From positions 1,243-13,936 of the forward strand of contig DBXF01000071.1 of the NCBI GenBank assembly GCA_002309295.1: a stretch of DNA of 12,694 nt, in the 5' to 3' direction. The stretch comes from Bacteroidales bacterium UBA1219 (GTDB lineage: Bacteria; Bacteroidota; Bacteroidia; Bacteroidales; P3). Position numbers and translations under genes: made by a program. The notes beneath the pieces are model-generated. The model saw only the letters and a list, made by a program, of their open reading frames with translations, was not told the origin of the DNA and did not search any database. Shown piece after piece: positions 5,431 through 11,723 of the stretch (position 1 is its first letter; each line of letters starts with the position of its first letter).

Positions 5431-6903
5431 ATGATTTTGAAGGACTACATAAACCAAAACCCGGGTTTCCGCTATGTGGTGGAACAGCTGGAGTTGCTTT
5501 CCGGCGTGTCGCGGCAGCAGCTGCTCTCCGCCGAGTTCTGCTCCGACCACGAGGCCCTGCAACGCCAGTGGGACGAGCTGGAGCTGATGCTGAACGCTAT
5601 TGGCGAAAACGCTGATAACCAGTCGTTTGTCAATAGCTGTTGCTGCGACGAAATGCCGAAACGTTCGGAAAACACCGCTGGAAACCAGACTCTTACCGAC
5701 CTCGGCCACGCGCTGATGCAGGTGCGCGACATCACCACCAGTTTCATCAACTGCCAACGCTCCGTAACTTTGGACGATGTGCAGCTCTTCGAAATCAAGA
5801 ACTTTGCCATGCTCAACAACCTGATTGCCAAACAGGTGTCTGCCTTGGGTGTGGAAAAACTCGTCCCGTTGCCCGATTTGTCGGAGGTGGTGGCTATGCT
5901 CGACCCCGACCGCAGCGGTGTGCCGCATTTCTATATCTACGACAGCTACGACCCACGCCTGTCGCCACTACGCAAGGAGCTGCGTGCCCTGCAATCCAAA
6001 ACTGAGCCGCAACCCGCTGAAGAACAACGTGTTGCCGAACTATGGCAACAAAATGCCGCCATCGAGGACGAGGTAAGACGCAAACTTTCGTCGCAACTCT
6101 CTGGTTATGCGGAAATTATGCTCAAGGCGATGCATAATATCGGCCGTTTGGACCTGCTTTTGGCCAAAAGCAAGCTGGCACTGCGTTACCACCTCTGCAA
6201 ACCGCAGATATCCAGCGATATGCGTTTCGAGGGACTTTTGAACTTGCGTCTCGACGACATACTTTCCGCCAAGGAGAGCCGCTGTCAGCCTGTGGATATC
6301 GCTTTTGGCAAGGGCGTTTGCGTGATAACCGGCGCCAATATGGCGGGAAAGACTGTTCTTCTGAAATCGGTGGGGATTGCCCTGCTGATGGCGCAGTTCG
6401 GTTTTTATGTGCCTGCACGTCAGGCGTTTGTGGCTCCCGTGCAAGATGTGATGCTCTGTCTCGGCGACGAGCAGGACGAGATGAACGGACTTTCGTCGTT
6501 TGCTTCGGAGATGTTGAAAATCAACGAGATACTGAAACGTGCCAAGTCGGGGCGACTGCTGGTGCTTATCGACGAGCCCGCCCGTACTACCAATCCCGTG
6601 GAGGGCATGGCCATCGTGGATGCCATTGTGCATCACCTCAACGCGCAGGACTCCTTCACACTTGTCACAACCCACTACAGCGGTCTGCAAAGCGACTGCA
6701 AGCGACTGAGGGTTAAGGGCTTGCGTCAGGATTTGGACAAAGATGTCCGTATCACGCCGAAAAACATCAACAACTTCATCGACTACTCGTTGGTTGAGGA
6801 CGTGGCTGGCGATGTGCCGCAGGAGGCTCTGCGTATCGCCGAGATACTCGACTTCGACAGCGAGGTGCTGGCCTCCGCCCGCGAGCTCCTGAAAAAGTCA
6901 TAA
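5431..6903 (+). CDS. kamC: lysine 5,6-aminomutase reactivase ATPase KamC (MutS-like)
   Basis: The 490-residue product ends in a MutS-type ABC ATPase domain: Walker A GANMAGKT (301-308), signature region LSSFASEM (354-361), Walker B LLVLIDEP (376-383), and the TTH switch at 413-415. The N-terminal mismatch-recognition domains of true MutS are missing, and the first 280 residues are helical, with a lever-like region. This length and the pairing with KamB point to KamC, which together with KamB is thought to reactivate lysine 5,6-aminomutase at the cost of ATP; a DNA repair role is unlikely. An in-frame ATG at 5359 lies inside kamB and would add a basic, unrelated 24-residue stretch, so the ATG at 5431, preceded by AACGAT, is chosen. 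There is no clear terminator after the stop; a hairpin repeat block follows. Confidence 0.85.
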   Translation: MILKDYINQNPGFRYVVEQLELLSGVSRQQLLSAEFCSDHEALQRQWDELELMLNAIGENADNQSFVNSCCCDEMPKRSENTAGNQTLTDLGHALMQVRDITTSFINCQRSVTLDDVQLFEIKNFAMLNNLIAKQVSALGVEKLVPLPDLSEVVAMLDPDRSGVPHFYIYDSYDPRLSPLRKELRALQSKTEPQPAEEQRVAELWQQNAAIEDEVRRKLSSQLSGYAEIMLKAMHNIGRLDLLLAKSKLALRYHLCKPQISSDMRFEGLLNLRLDDILSAKESRCQPVDIAFGKGVCVITGANMAGKTVLLKSVGIALLMAQFGFYVPARQAFVAPVQDVMLCLGDEQDEMNGLSSFASEMLKINEILKRAKSGRLLVLIDEPARTTNPVEGMAIVDAIVHHLNAQDSFTLVTTHYSGLQSDCKRLRVKGLRQDLDKDVRITPKNINNFIDYSLVEDVAGDVPQEALRIAEILDFDSEVLASARELLKKS

Positions 6904-7184
6904 ACATCTAAAAACACGAAAAAAAATTTTTTGAACACGAATCTGCAAAAGTTGAAATGCTCCTAGCCGCAAGCGGCTGAATTAATACTCCTAGCCGCAA
7001 GCGGCTGAAATCTAGTAAATCTCAAAAATTATTTCGCCGTAGGCGAAAGCTATTTACAAGATTTAAAAGATTTGTTCACAAGGATGTAATTATTTAAAAG
7101 GTGTTCACGAATGCTACGCAATTCTTTCGCGAAGCGAATAGGAAACAATAAAGATTTACTGAAATAATTAAAAACGAAATACTT
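6904..7184. repeat. intergenic hairpin-repeat block A
   Basis: No gene is seen. Short perfect hairpins follow one another: AGCCGC/GCGGCT at 6965-6978 and again at 6993-7006, TTTCGCC/GGCGAAA at 7032-7048, and TTCGC/GCGAA at 7126-7138. Part of the block, CTCCTAGCCGCAAGCGGCTG and the next 17 bases (6960-6996), recurs exactly at 10033-10069, and AGGCGAAAGCTATTTACAAG recurs at 10211-10230. Confidence 0.75.
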
Positions 7185-8573
7185 ATGTGCATAAAAGGAA
7201 AAAAACGCGAATTCCGCTGGGCTTTGTTCACGGGTCTGGCATTATGGTTTGGATTAATTGCGGCCACTTGGTTGCTCGGCACTTCCGACTCCCCCAACAG
7301 CGGGCAGGACGAGCTGATGGGGCTGATGAAAAAACTTATCGACAGGCTTGTGTCCTACGCTCCAACGGCTACGATGGTGGTGATTTTCCTGTGGCTGTGT
7401 GTGTTACAGCCTGTTTTGGAGGAATTTGCGTTCCGTTTTTGGGGCAAAGGCAAACTCTACGCCTACATAGTATGTGCGGCGGTGATGGCCAACTTTGTTT
7501 TGCTGACGCTAAATATCTGGTTTATAGCCTTTGCCGCCCTGTGCATAGTGCTGTTTTTTGTTATCCACGACCAGCATCGCAAACGTCAGGTGTCCATTAT
7601 TACCACTTCGGTGCTTTTTGCCGCCATGCACCTCTCCGGCTACTCCACATTTTCGTTAGCTTCGGTGATTGGCATTTTGCAGATCTTCGGCATGGCGCTG
7701 GTGATGTGCTATGTGGTGATAAACTACCGTTTTATCTATAGCGTTGCTATTCATGTGCTTAACAACTCCCTTGCCTTGCTTCTGCCGTTGTTTTTTATGG
7801 GCACCGAGGCTATTTCGGGCGACAATTTCGAAGGAGAGCTTCGCAATATGAAGCTTGATGAGGCTAAGGAGCTTATGTACGAACAATGGAACGAACAATT
7901 GTCGGAGAAAGATTCGGTTTTCGTTATTTATTATGGCGAACTGCCTGAGATTGTGGCGAATATATATGCTCCTGCCGTAGGTGAGGGTCTGCCTTCCAAC
8001 GGCGAACTGCGGATTTTCTATCCCGACAATACCTACCTCTGGACGAAATATGTGCTTGATATACATATAGATACAGGTGGCGCGAACTCCGATGACATTG
8101 TTAAAGCCCTTATCAAAACCGGCCGTCTGAAATCCGACACAACTATGGTTCCGGCTTTGGAGGTTTCTATTGCAGACATGGCTTTGTACAAATCCAATTA
8201 TTTTGAGTATGAATCTGAAGAGGTAGACCCATTTTCACTGGAACCCATGCAGCAGGACACCGCAGACAACTATTATTCTTGGACTTTGGAAGAATTTCTT
8301 GATTACGTCAGTGCTTGTTACGCTTTGCCTTTGGTGGTGGCCCCTGGCACTGACCCCGAAACCTATGCCGAATACGATTGGGAGTTGAATATTCATAATA
8401 ATAAAAGCCAGTCGCTTTTGAGGATGGTTTACGACCCGACAGCGTCGTTGGACATCAAGCCCACCAAAGAGGATGTTATAAAGGCATTGCGCAAGCAGTA
8501 CGGACTTGCCGTAAAAGAATCCAAAACCAAGAAAATCAGACAGGTGGAGTTCTATGTAGGAGGAAGTTTTTAG
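7185..8573 (+). CDS. CPBP-family (CAAX-type) intramembrane protease with C-terminal extension
   Basis: The 462-residue protein has about six to seven hydrophobic segments in its first 205 residues. Within them lie the three CPBP/Abi motifs: EEFAFR (79-84, EExxxR), FAAMH (145-149, FxxxH) and HVLNN (190-194, HxxxN). These residues form the glutamate/histidine catalytic site of the Rce1-like intramembrane proteases. Residues about 210-462 are an unrecognised soluble tail, which makes the protein much longer than a typical CPBP member; its last 48 residues (from VYDPTASLDIK) are copied at 9817-9963. The substrate is unknown. The ATG follows AATACTT; a downstream start would cut into the first membrane segment. 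No clear promoter box was found in the repeat block upstream. Confidence 0.8.
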   Translation: MCIKGKKREFRWALFTGLALWFGLIAATWLLGTSDSPNSGQDELMGLMKKLIDRLVSYAPTATMVVIFLWLCVLQPVLEEFAFRFWGKGKLYAYIVCAAVMANFVLLTLNIWFIAFAALCIVLFFVIHDQHRKRQVSIITTSVLFAAMHLSGYSTFSLASVIGILQIFGMALVMCYVVINYRFIYSVAIHVLNNSLALLLPLFFMGTEAISGDNFEGELRNMKLDEAKELMYEQWNEQLSEKDSVFVIYYGELPEIVANIYAPAVGEGLPSNGELRIFYPDNTYLWTKYVLDIHIDTGGANSDDIVKALIKTGRLKSDTTMVPALEVSIADMALYKSNYFEYESEEVDPFSLEPMQQDTADNYYSWTLEEFLDYVSACYALPLVVAPGTDPETYAEYDWELNIHNNKSQSLLRMVYDPTASLDIKPTKEDVIKALRKQYGLAVKESKTKKIRQVEFYVGGSF

Positions 8574-8586
8574 TTCGGAATGCGGA
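8427..8586. repeat. 160-bp repeat copy 1 (end of CPBP gene)
   Basis: The last 48 codons and stop of the CPBP gene, plus 13 bases, match 9817-9976 with a single difference (A at 8480 against C at 9870), which leaves the isoleucine codon synonymous. Looser similarity with small indels continues to 8635 against 10030. Confidence 0.95.
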
Positions 8587-8635
8587 GTTCGGAGTTCGGA
8601 GTTCGGAAGTTTTTGCTCGGCGTAGCCAATGCGGA
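8571..8635. repeat. TTCGGA-type dispersed intergenic repeat, copy 2
   Basis: Three consecutive GTTCGGA units are followed by AGTTTTTGCTCGGCG and AGCCAATGCGGA. It overlaps the stop codon of the CPBP gene and recurs with small changes at 9961-10030. Confidence 0.7.
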
Positions 8636-8674
8636 GCTCCGAACTTTTCGCTCGGTGAAAATACATTGATAATA

Positions 8675-8709
8675 AAGCCACGACGGGAGACGTTCCCCTG
8701 TCGTGGCTT
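8675..8709. terminator. probable two-way terminator between convergent genes
   Basis: AAGCCACGAC (8675-8684) pairs with GTCGTGGCTT (8700-8709), 10 bp, and GGGA/TCCC extends the stem inside. It lies between the converging CPBP and lipoprotein genes. Only weak T runs flank it, so termination strength is uncertain. Confidence 0.65.
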
Positions 8710-8785
8710 GTTGTGGGTAATATTCTGATTTTTAGTATGGTAAAGTGGATTCAGTGAGCGGACCGTCCCACTTTAATGGTTTGAT

Positions 8786-9256
8786 TTAGTTTATTTTTTT
8801 CAGCACGCTAGTTTCGCCCTTGTAGCTAAGGTTCAGTATGTTACCGTTGATACTGAAGGTGGCTTTGCCGGCATCCTGTCCGTTGCCCTGTTCTTTCAAG
8901 GTCATTTCGCCGCTGCCTTGGGTGGCTGTACCGGTGTAGGTGAATTTGCCAAGCCAATCCTGAGGTTCGGTTTCGTCGCCGTTGGGCAAAACTTCAATGC
9001 GGCGCAACCACACATCGTCGACCAAAACTGGCGAATGTGTGCCGTTGGTGGATGTGAAAAATAGTGCGTACACGGGACCTTGGGCGTAGTCCGTTTGGAA
9101 ATTGAAACGCGAAATGAGACTCTCGTTTCCGTCAGCAGGCTGTTCGGTGCCGGTGGTAGAATTGTTCCCGGAGTCGCTGGTTTTCTTGTCGCAGGACGCC
9201 ATTGCCATAATTGCAACGCAAGCTATGGCTGCAATAGTTAAAAATGCTTTTTTCAT
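8786..9256 (-). CDS. small predicted lipoprotein, function unknown
   Basis: The 156-residue product begins with a lipoprotein signal peptide: MKK, a hydrophobic core, and the lipobox MASC with the lipidated Cys at residue 22. A short Ser/Thr/Gly-rich linker follows to about residue 45. The rest alternates in beta-strand fashion (for example GKATFSINGNILNLSYKG) and ends LKKIN, which looks like a small beta-sandwich or lipocalin-like domain, but I do not recognise a family. It should sit in the outer membrane or periplasm. It converges on the CPBP gene. The nearest good promoter box is 245 bp upstream (9502-9509), so the leader would be long. The ATG follows AATATCTATC. Confidence 0.75.
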   Translation of the reverse strand: MKKAFLTIAAIACVAIMAMASCDKKTSDSGNNSTTGTEQPADGNESLISRFNFQTDYAQGPVYALFFTSTNGTHSPVLVDDVWLRRIEVLPNGDETEPQDWLGKFTYTGTATQGSGEMTLKEQGNGQDAGKATFSINGNILNLSYKGETSVLKKIN

Positions 9257-9501
9257 GATAGATATTGTTTTGGTTATTAATAATTTGATTTACAGTGTAA
9301 AAAAAAGAATGTTCCCTCCGTTTTTTGATAACAGGGGAATGGTCGGAAATAAAAAAAAGCGTTTGTTTTGAAACGACGTCGTATGCAAACTTTCGTCGCT
9401 ACAAATCACATCCTGAAATAGTTTGGATGCAGTGGAGGGTGGGGTGATTTTCAATAAGTTACGTAGGTTATTCATCTATCTTATACAGGTTTTGTGTCCT
9501 G
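9257..9501 (-). other. long 5' leader of the lipoprotein gene, with a possible 61-codon frame
   Basis: If transcription starts from the box at 9502-9509, this whole stretch is untranslated leader. It contains an open frame from an ATG at 9473-9475 to a stop at 9290 (61 codons, starting MNNLRNLLKI), beginning about 20 nt after the likely transcript start. The peptide has no motif or signal sequence that I recognise. Coding is not demonstrated. Confidence 0.3.
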
Positions 9502-9509
9502 CAAATATA
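9502..9509 (-). promoter_or_regulatory. likely -7 box (TATATTTG) for the lipoprotein gene
   Basis: The minus strand reads TATATTTG within AATCGTATATTTGCAG, the same core as at 1365-1372. TTTC at 9531-9534, with the spacing expected of a -33 box, is only a partial match to TTTG. Confidence 0.45.
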
Positions 9510-9550
9510 CGATTTTTTTCGAATTTTTTCGAAATGCCATAAAAATTGTG

Positions 9551-9583
9551 AAAAAGCTCTGCCAATATTAATAATCGGCAGAG
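9551..9583 (-). terminator. intrinsic terminator of the broken aldo/keto reductase gene
   Basis: On the minus strand CTCTGCC (9577-9583) pairs with GGCAGAG (9557-9563), 7 bp with a 13-nt loop, followed by CTTTTT. It lies about 80 bp after the reductase stop at 9662-9664. Confidence 0.65.
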
Positions 9584-9608
9584 ATTCGCGCCATAGTACG
9601 TATTCTCA

Positions 9609-9652
9609 ATTAGACGCGCCACGCCACGTTGATTAGACGCGCCACGCCACGT
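9609..9652. repeat. two-unit tandem repeat
   Basis: A 21-bp unit starting ATTAGACGCGCCACGCCACG occurs at 9609-9629 and again at 9632-9652, a period of 23 bp. It sits between the terminator and the end of the reductase fragment. Confidence 0.85.
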
Positions 9653-9661
9653 CTCTACAGT

Positions 9662-9820
9662 TTAACCATTGGTTTTCAATTTCTCCACGTAATCGTCTAT
9701 CATCCTCATTTCGGTGGGAATATCGATTTGTTGTGGGCAGTGTGGTGCGCATTGTCCGCATCCTATGCAGTGGCTAGCTTGCCGCAGTTTTGGCACGCTG
9801 CGGTCGTAGCCCACGAGTTT
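9662..9820 (-). pseudogene. C-terminal remnant of a 4Fe-4S aldo/keto reductase
   Basis: Read from 9820 downwards, 52 codons and a TAA stop give KLVGYDRSVPKLRQASH, then CIGCGQCAPHCPQQIDIP and a helix ending VEKLKTNG. The CxxCxxCxxxCP cluster close to the C-terminus is typical of the 4Fe-4S aldo/keto reductases common in Bacteroidales. The catalytic barrel is absent: at 9817 the sequence switches to the copied tail of the CPBP gene. It is therefore the end of a gene whose front was lost, though its own terminator is kept. Confidence 0.8.
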
Positions 9821-9963
9821 ACGACCCGACAGCGTCGTTGGACATCAAGCCCACCAAAGAGGATGTTATCAAGGCATTGCGCAAGCAGTACGGACTTGCC
9901 GTAAAAGAATCCAAAACCAAGAAAATCAGACAGGTGGAGTTCTATGTAGGAGGAAGTTTTTAG
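9817..9963 (+). pseudogene. copied C-terminal tail of the CPBP protease gene
   Basis: Forty-eight codons from VYDPTASLDIK to the end VGGSF and the TAG stop are repeated from 8427-8573 with one synonymous change. There is no start codon or upstream part of the gene in frame; it joins the reductase remnant directly. It is not expected to make a protein. Confidence 0.9.
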
Positions 9964-10030
9964 TTCGGAATGCGGACGGAGTTCGGAGTTCGGACTTCGG
10001 AAGTTTTTGCTCGGCGTTAGCCAATTCGGA
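9961..10030. repeat. TTCGGA-type dispersed intergenic repeat, copy 3
   Basis: It follows the copied CPBP tail just as copy 2 follows the true tail, but has a 4-bp insertion (CGGA after 9976) and a few substitutions. Confidence 0.7.
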
Positions 10031-10032
10031 AA

Positions 10033-10260
10033 CTCCTAGCCGCAAGCGGCTGAATTAATACTCCTAGCCCTTCGGGCTGAATTGCGAAGCAAATGCGTTA
10101 GCATTCATGAACACCAATAAATTCAATCAAATATGTGAATAATCGTGAACACCTATGAAATAAATCAGTAGTGTGAACAAATCTTGTAAATCTAAACAAT
10201 ATTTCGCTGAAGGCGAAAGCTATTTACAAGATTTCCATAATTTCGCGAAGCGAAGCTGAG
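10033..10260. repeat. intergenic hairpin-repeat block B
   Basis: It matches block A over 10033-10069 and 10211-10230. Its hairpins include AGCCGC/GCGGCT, AGCCC/GGGCT with a TTC loop, AATGC/GCATT (10092-10105), TTTCGC/GCGAAA (10202-10218) and TTCGC/GCGAA (10242-10254). Some stems differ from block A but stay paired. No gene is seen. Confidence 0.7.
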
Positions 10261-10500
10261 CAGGAGCCCCAATTATGATTTGCCGAAATACGTTAGCCAA
10301 TTCGGAGATGTGGGTCAAATGACCAGAACCCTGTGATCAATGACCAACGACCAATCACGCACCGAAAATCGTCCGTTTTTCAAATTTTTTTTGCCTAAAA
10401 GGCGAAACGTTTTTTACCCCCGCACTCGTTAATTATTGTTAAGTAAAAAATATCAAAACATTAAAAATCAGTAATTTGGTTTTATAGGGTGTTGGCAAAA
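10261..10500. other. AT-rich intergenic DNA without a gene
   Basis: It contains a partial TTCGGA repeat near 10291-10307, a degenerate GACCA-rich run at 10313-10355 resembling 11648-11682, and long A/T stretches. I see no gene or RNA in it. Confidence 0.5.
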
Positions 10501-10532
10501 TTTGGTGGTTTCGGAAATTAGTTGTATCTTTG
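10501..10532 (+). promoter_or_regulatory. Bacteroidetes-type promoter for fabH-fabF
   Basis: TTTG (10501-10504) as -33 box and TATCTTTG (10525-10532) as -7 box are 20 bp apart, a close match to the consensus. Transcription would begin near 10539, leaving a leader of about 90 nt. Confidence 0.8.
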
Positions 10533-10627
10533 CAATGCGCAATTGAAGTAAAAAAACTGTAAATTACTGGCACAGTTTGATTACTCAACTGTACCTATTT
10601 GTAAAACGAAACTAACTATTAAACGTT

Positions 10628-11575
10628 ATGAAAATAATAGGAACAGGAAGCGCATTACCGACATTGTCGGTTACCAACAACCAATTAGCGACCTTCTTAG
10701 ATACAAGTGATGAGTGGATTACCGAACGCACTGGCATCAAAGCCCGTCGTCTGCTTTCCACCGAAAGTCTCTACGACATAGCCGAGACAGCCGCCAAAAA
10801 AGCTATCGAGGCATCGGGACTCAGCCCCGAACAGATCGATTTCCTTATCTGCTCCAATGTGGCCAACCGCCATGTAACGCCGGGCATCAGCTGCATTATG
10901 CAGAACCGTATCGGCATCAAATGCGCTGGACTCGACATCAACGTGGCCTGCGCAGGCTTTGTCAATGCTATGATGCTGGCCGACAGCATGATAAAGGCCG
11001 GCAATGCAAGGTATATCATGATACTTTGCGCCGAGGAGCCGTCGAAATACTGCAACTGGCACGAACGCGACTGCAGCATCCTCTTTGCCGACGGCGCGGG
11101 AGCCGTGATTGTAGGCCCCGGCGATTCGTTTAAGGACGTGCAGCTTACGATGATCTCCAACCGCGACGTGCTGTACTACGAGCGTCCGCTCGAGAGTACG
11201 CCTTTCGAGAAAGAGCACGAACACGGCCAGCCGCTGGTGATGAAAGGCCGCGAGCTTTTCCGCCAAGCTGTGTCGGAATCGTCGAAAGACATTATGAAAC
11301 TCCTTTCCCGTCAGGGACTTACGCCCTCCGACATCGATTATTACCTTATCCATCAGGCCAACAAACGTATTGTCGACGGCATACGCTCGCTGCTCAAAGA
11401 GCCCGAGGAGAAATTCCCCACCAACATCGAATACTACGGCAACACCTCATCGGCAAGCATACCCATACTGCTCGACGAGATGCTGGCCCAAGGACGTATC
11501 CACGATGGCGACAAGATAGTGATGTCGGCCTTCGGAGCCGGTTTCGTATCCGCCGCCTGTCTGCTTGAATGGTAG
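10628..11575 (+). CDS. fabH: 3-oxoacyl-ACP synthase III (FabH-like)
   Basis: The 315-residue product starts MKIIGTGSALP, as FabH does, and contains TSDEWITERTGIKAR (26-40). The catalytic triad is in place: Cys108 in NVACAGF, His242 in IHQANKRI and Asn272 in YYGNTSSASIP. FabH condenses acetyl-CoA or another short acyl-CoA with malonyl-ACP to begin fatty-acid chains. The length is normal. It is rather unlike the E. coli enzyme, so a starter unit other than acetyl-CoA, or a role in a specialised lipid or polyene pathway, cannot be excluded. A FabF-like gene follows 148 bp on in the same direction. The ATG follows TTAAACGTT and is the only start that keeps the conserved N-terminus. Confidence 0.88.
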   Translation: MKIIGTGSALPTLSVTNNQLATFLDTSDEWITERTGIKARRLLSTESLYDIAETAAKKAIEASGLSPEQIDFLICSNVANRHVTPGISCIMQNRIGIKCAGLDINVACAGFVNAMMLADSMIKAGNARYIMILCAEEPSKYCNWHERDCSILFADGAGAVIVGPGDSFKDVQLTMISNRDVLYYERPLESTPFEKEHEHGQPLVMKGRELFRQAVSESSKDIMKLLSRQGLTPSDIDYYLIHQANKRIVDGIRSLLKEPEEKFPTNIEYYGNTSSASIPILLDEMLAQGRIHDGDKIVMSAFGAGFVSAACLLEW

Positions 11576-11723
11576 GTTTTAATTCGGAACCTTTAGCTCG
11601 GCGCAGCCAATTCGGAGTTCGGAGTTCGGAATGAGGAATTTTTTGTCAAAGGTCAATAGACAAAGGACCTGCGACCAACCAACAATTAAACAACTAAACA
11701 CTCAACAAATAAACAATAAATCA
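11576..11723. other. fabH-fabF spacer with a TTCGGA-type repeat
   Basis: A TTCGGA-type repeat at 11580-11635 opens with TAATTCGGAACCTTTAGC as at 1385. After it comes an A-rich stretch with GACCAA-like motifs leading to the fabF start. No terminator and no -7 box were found, so the two genes may be co-transcribed. Confidence 0.6.

Noticed and set aside
5431..6903. DNA mismatch repair MutS
   Set aside because: It has only the ATPase end of MutS and none of the mismatch-binding front; the KamB neighbour fits KamC better.
6960..7138. CRISPR array
   Set aside because: The hairpin repeats are few, of different sequences, and not separated by spacers of even length.
9629..9904. 91-codon open frame on the plus strand
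   Set aside because: It crosses the junction at 9817 and is out of frame with the copied CPBP tail; the reductase motif is on the other strand.
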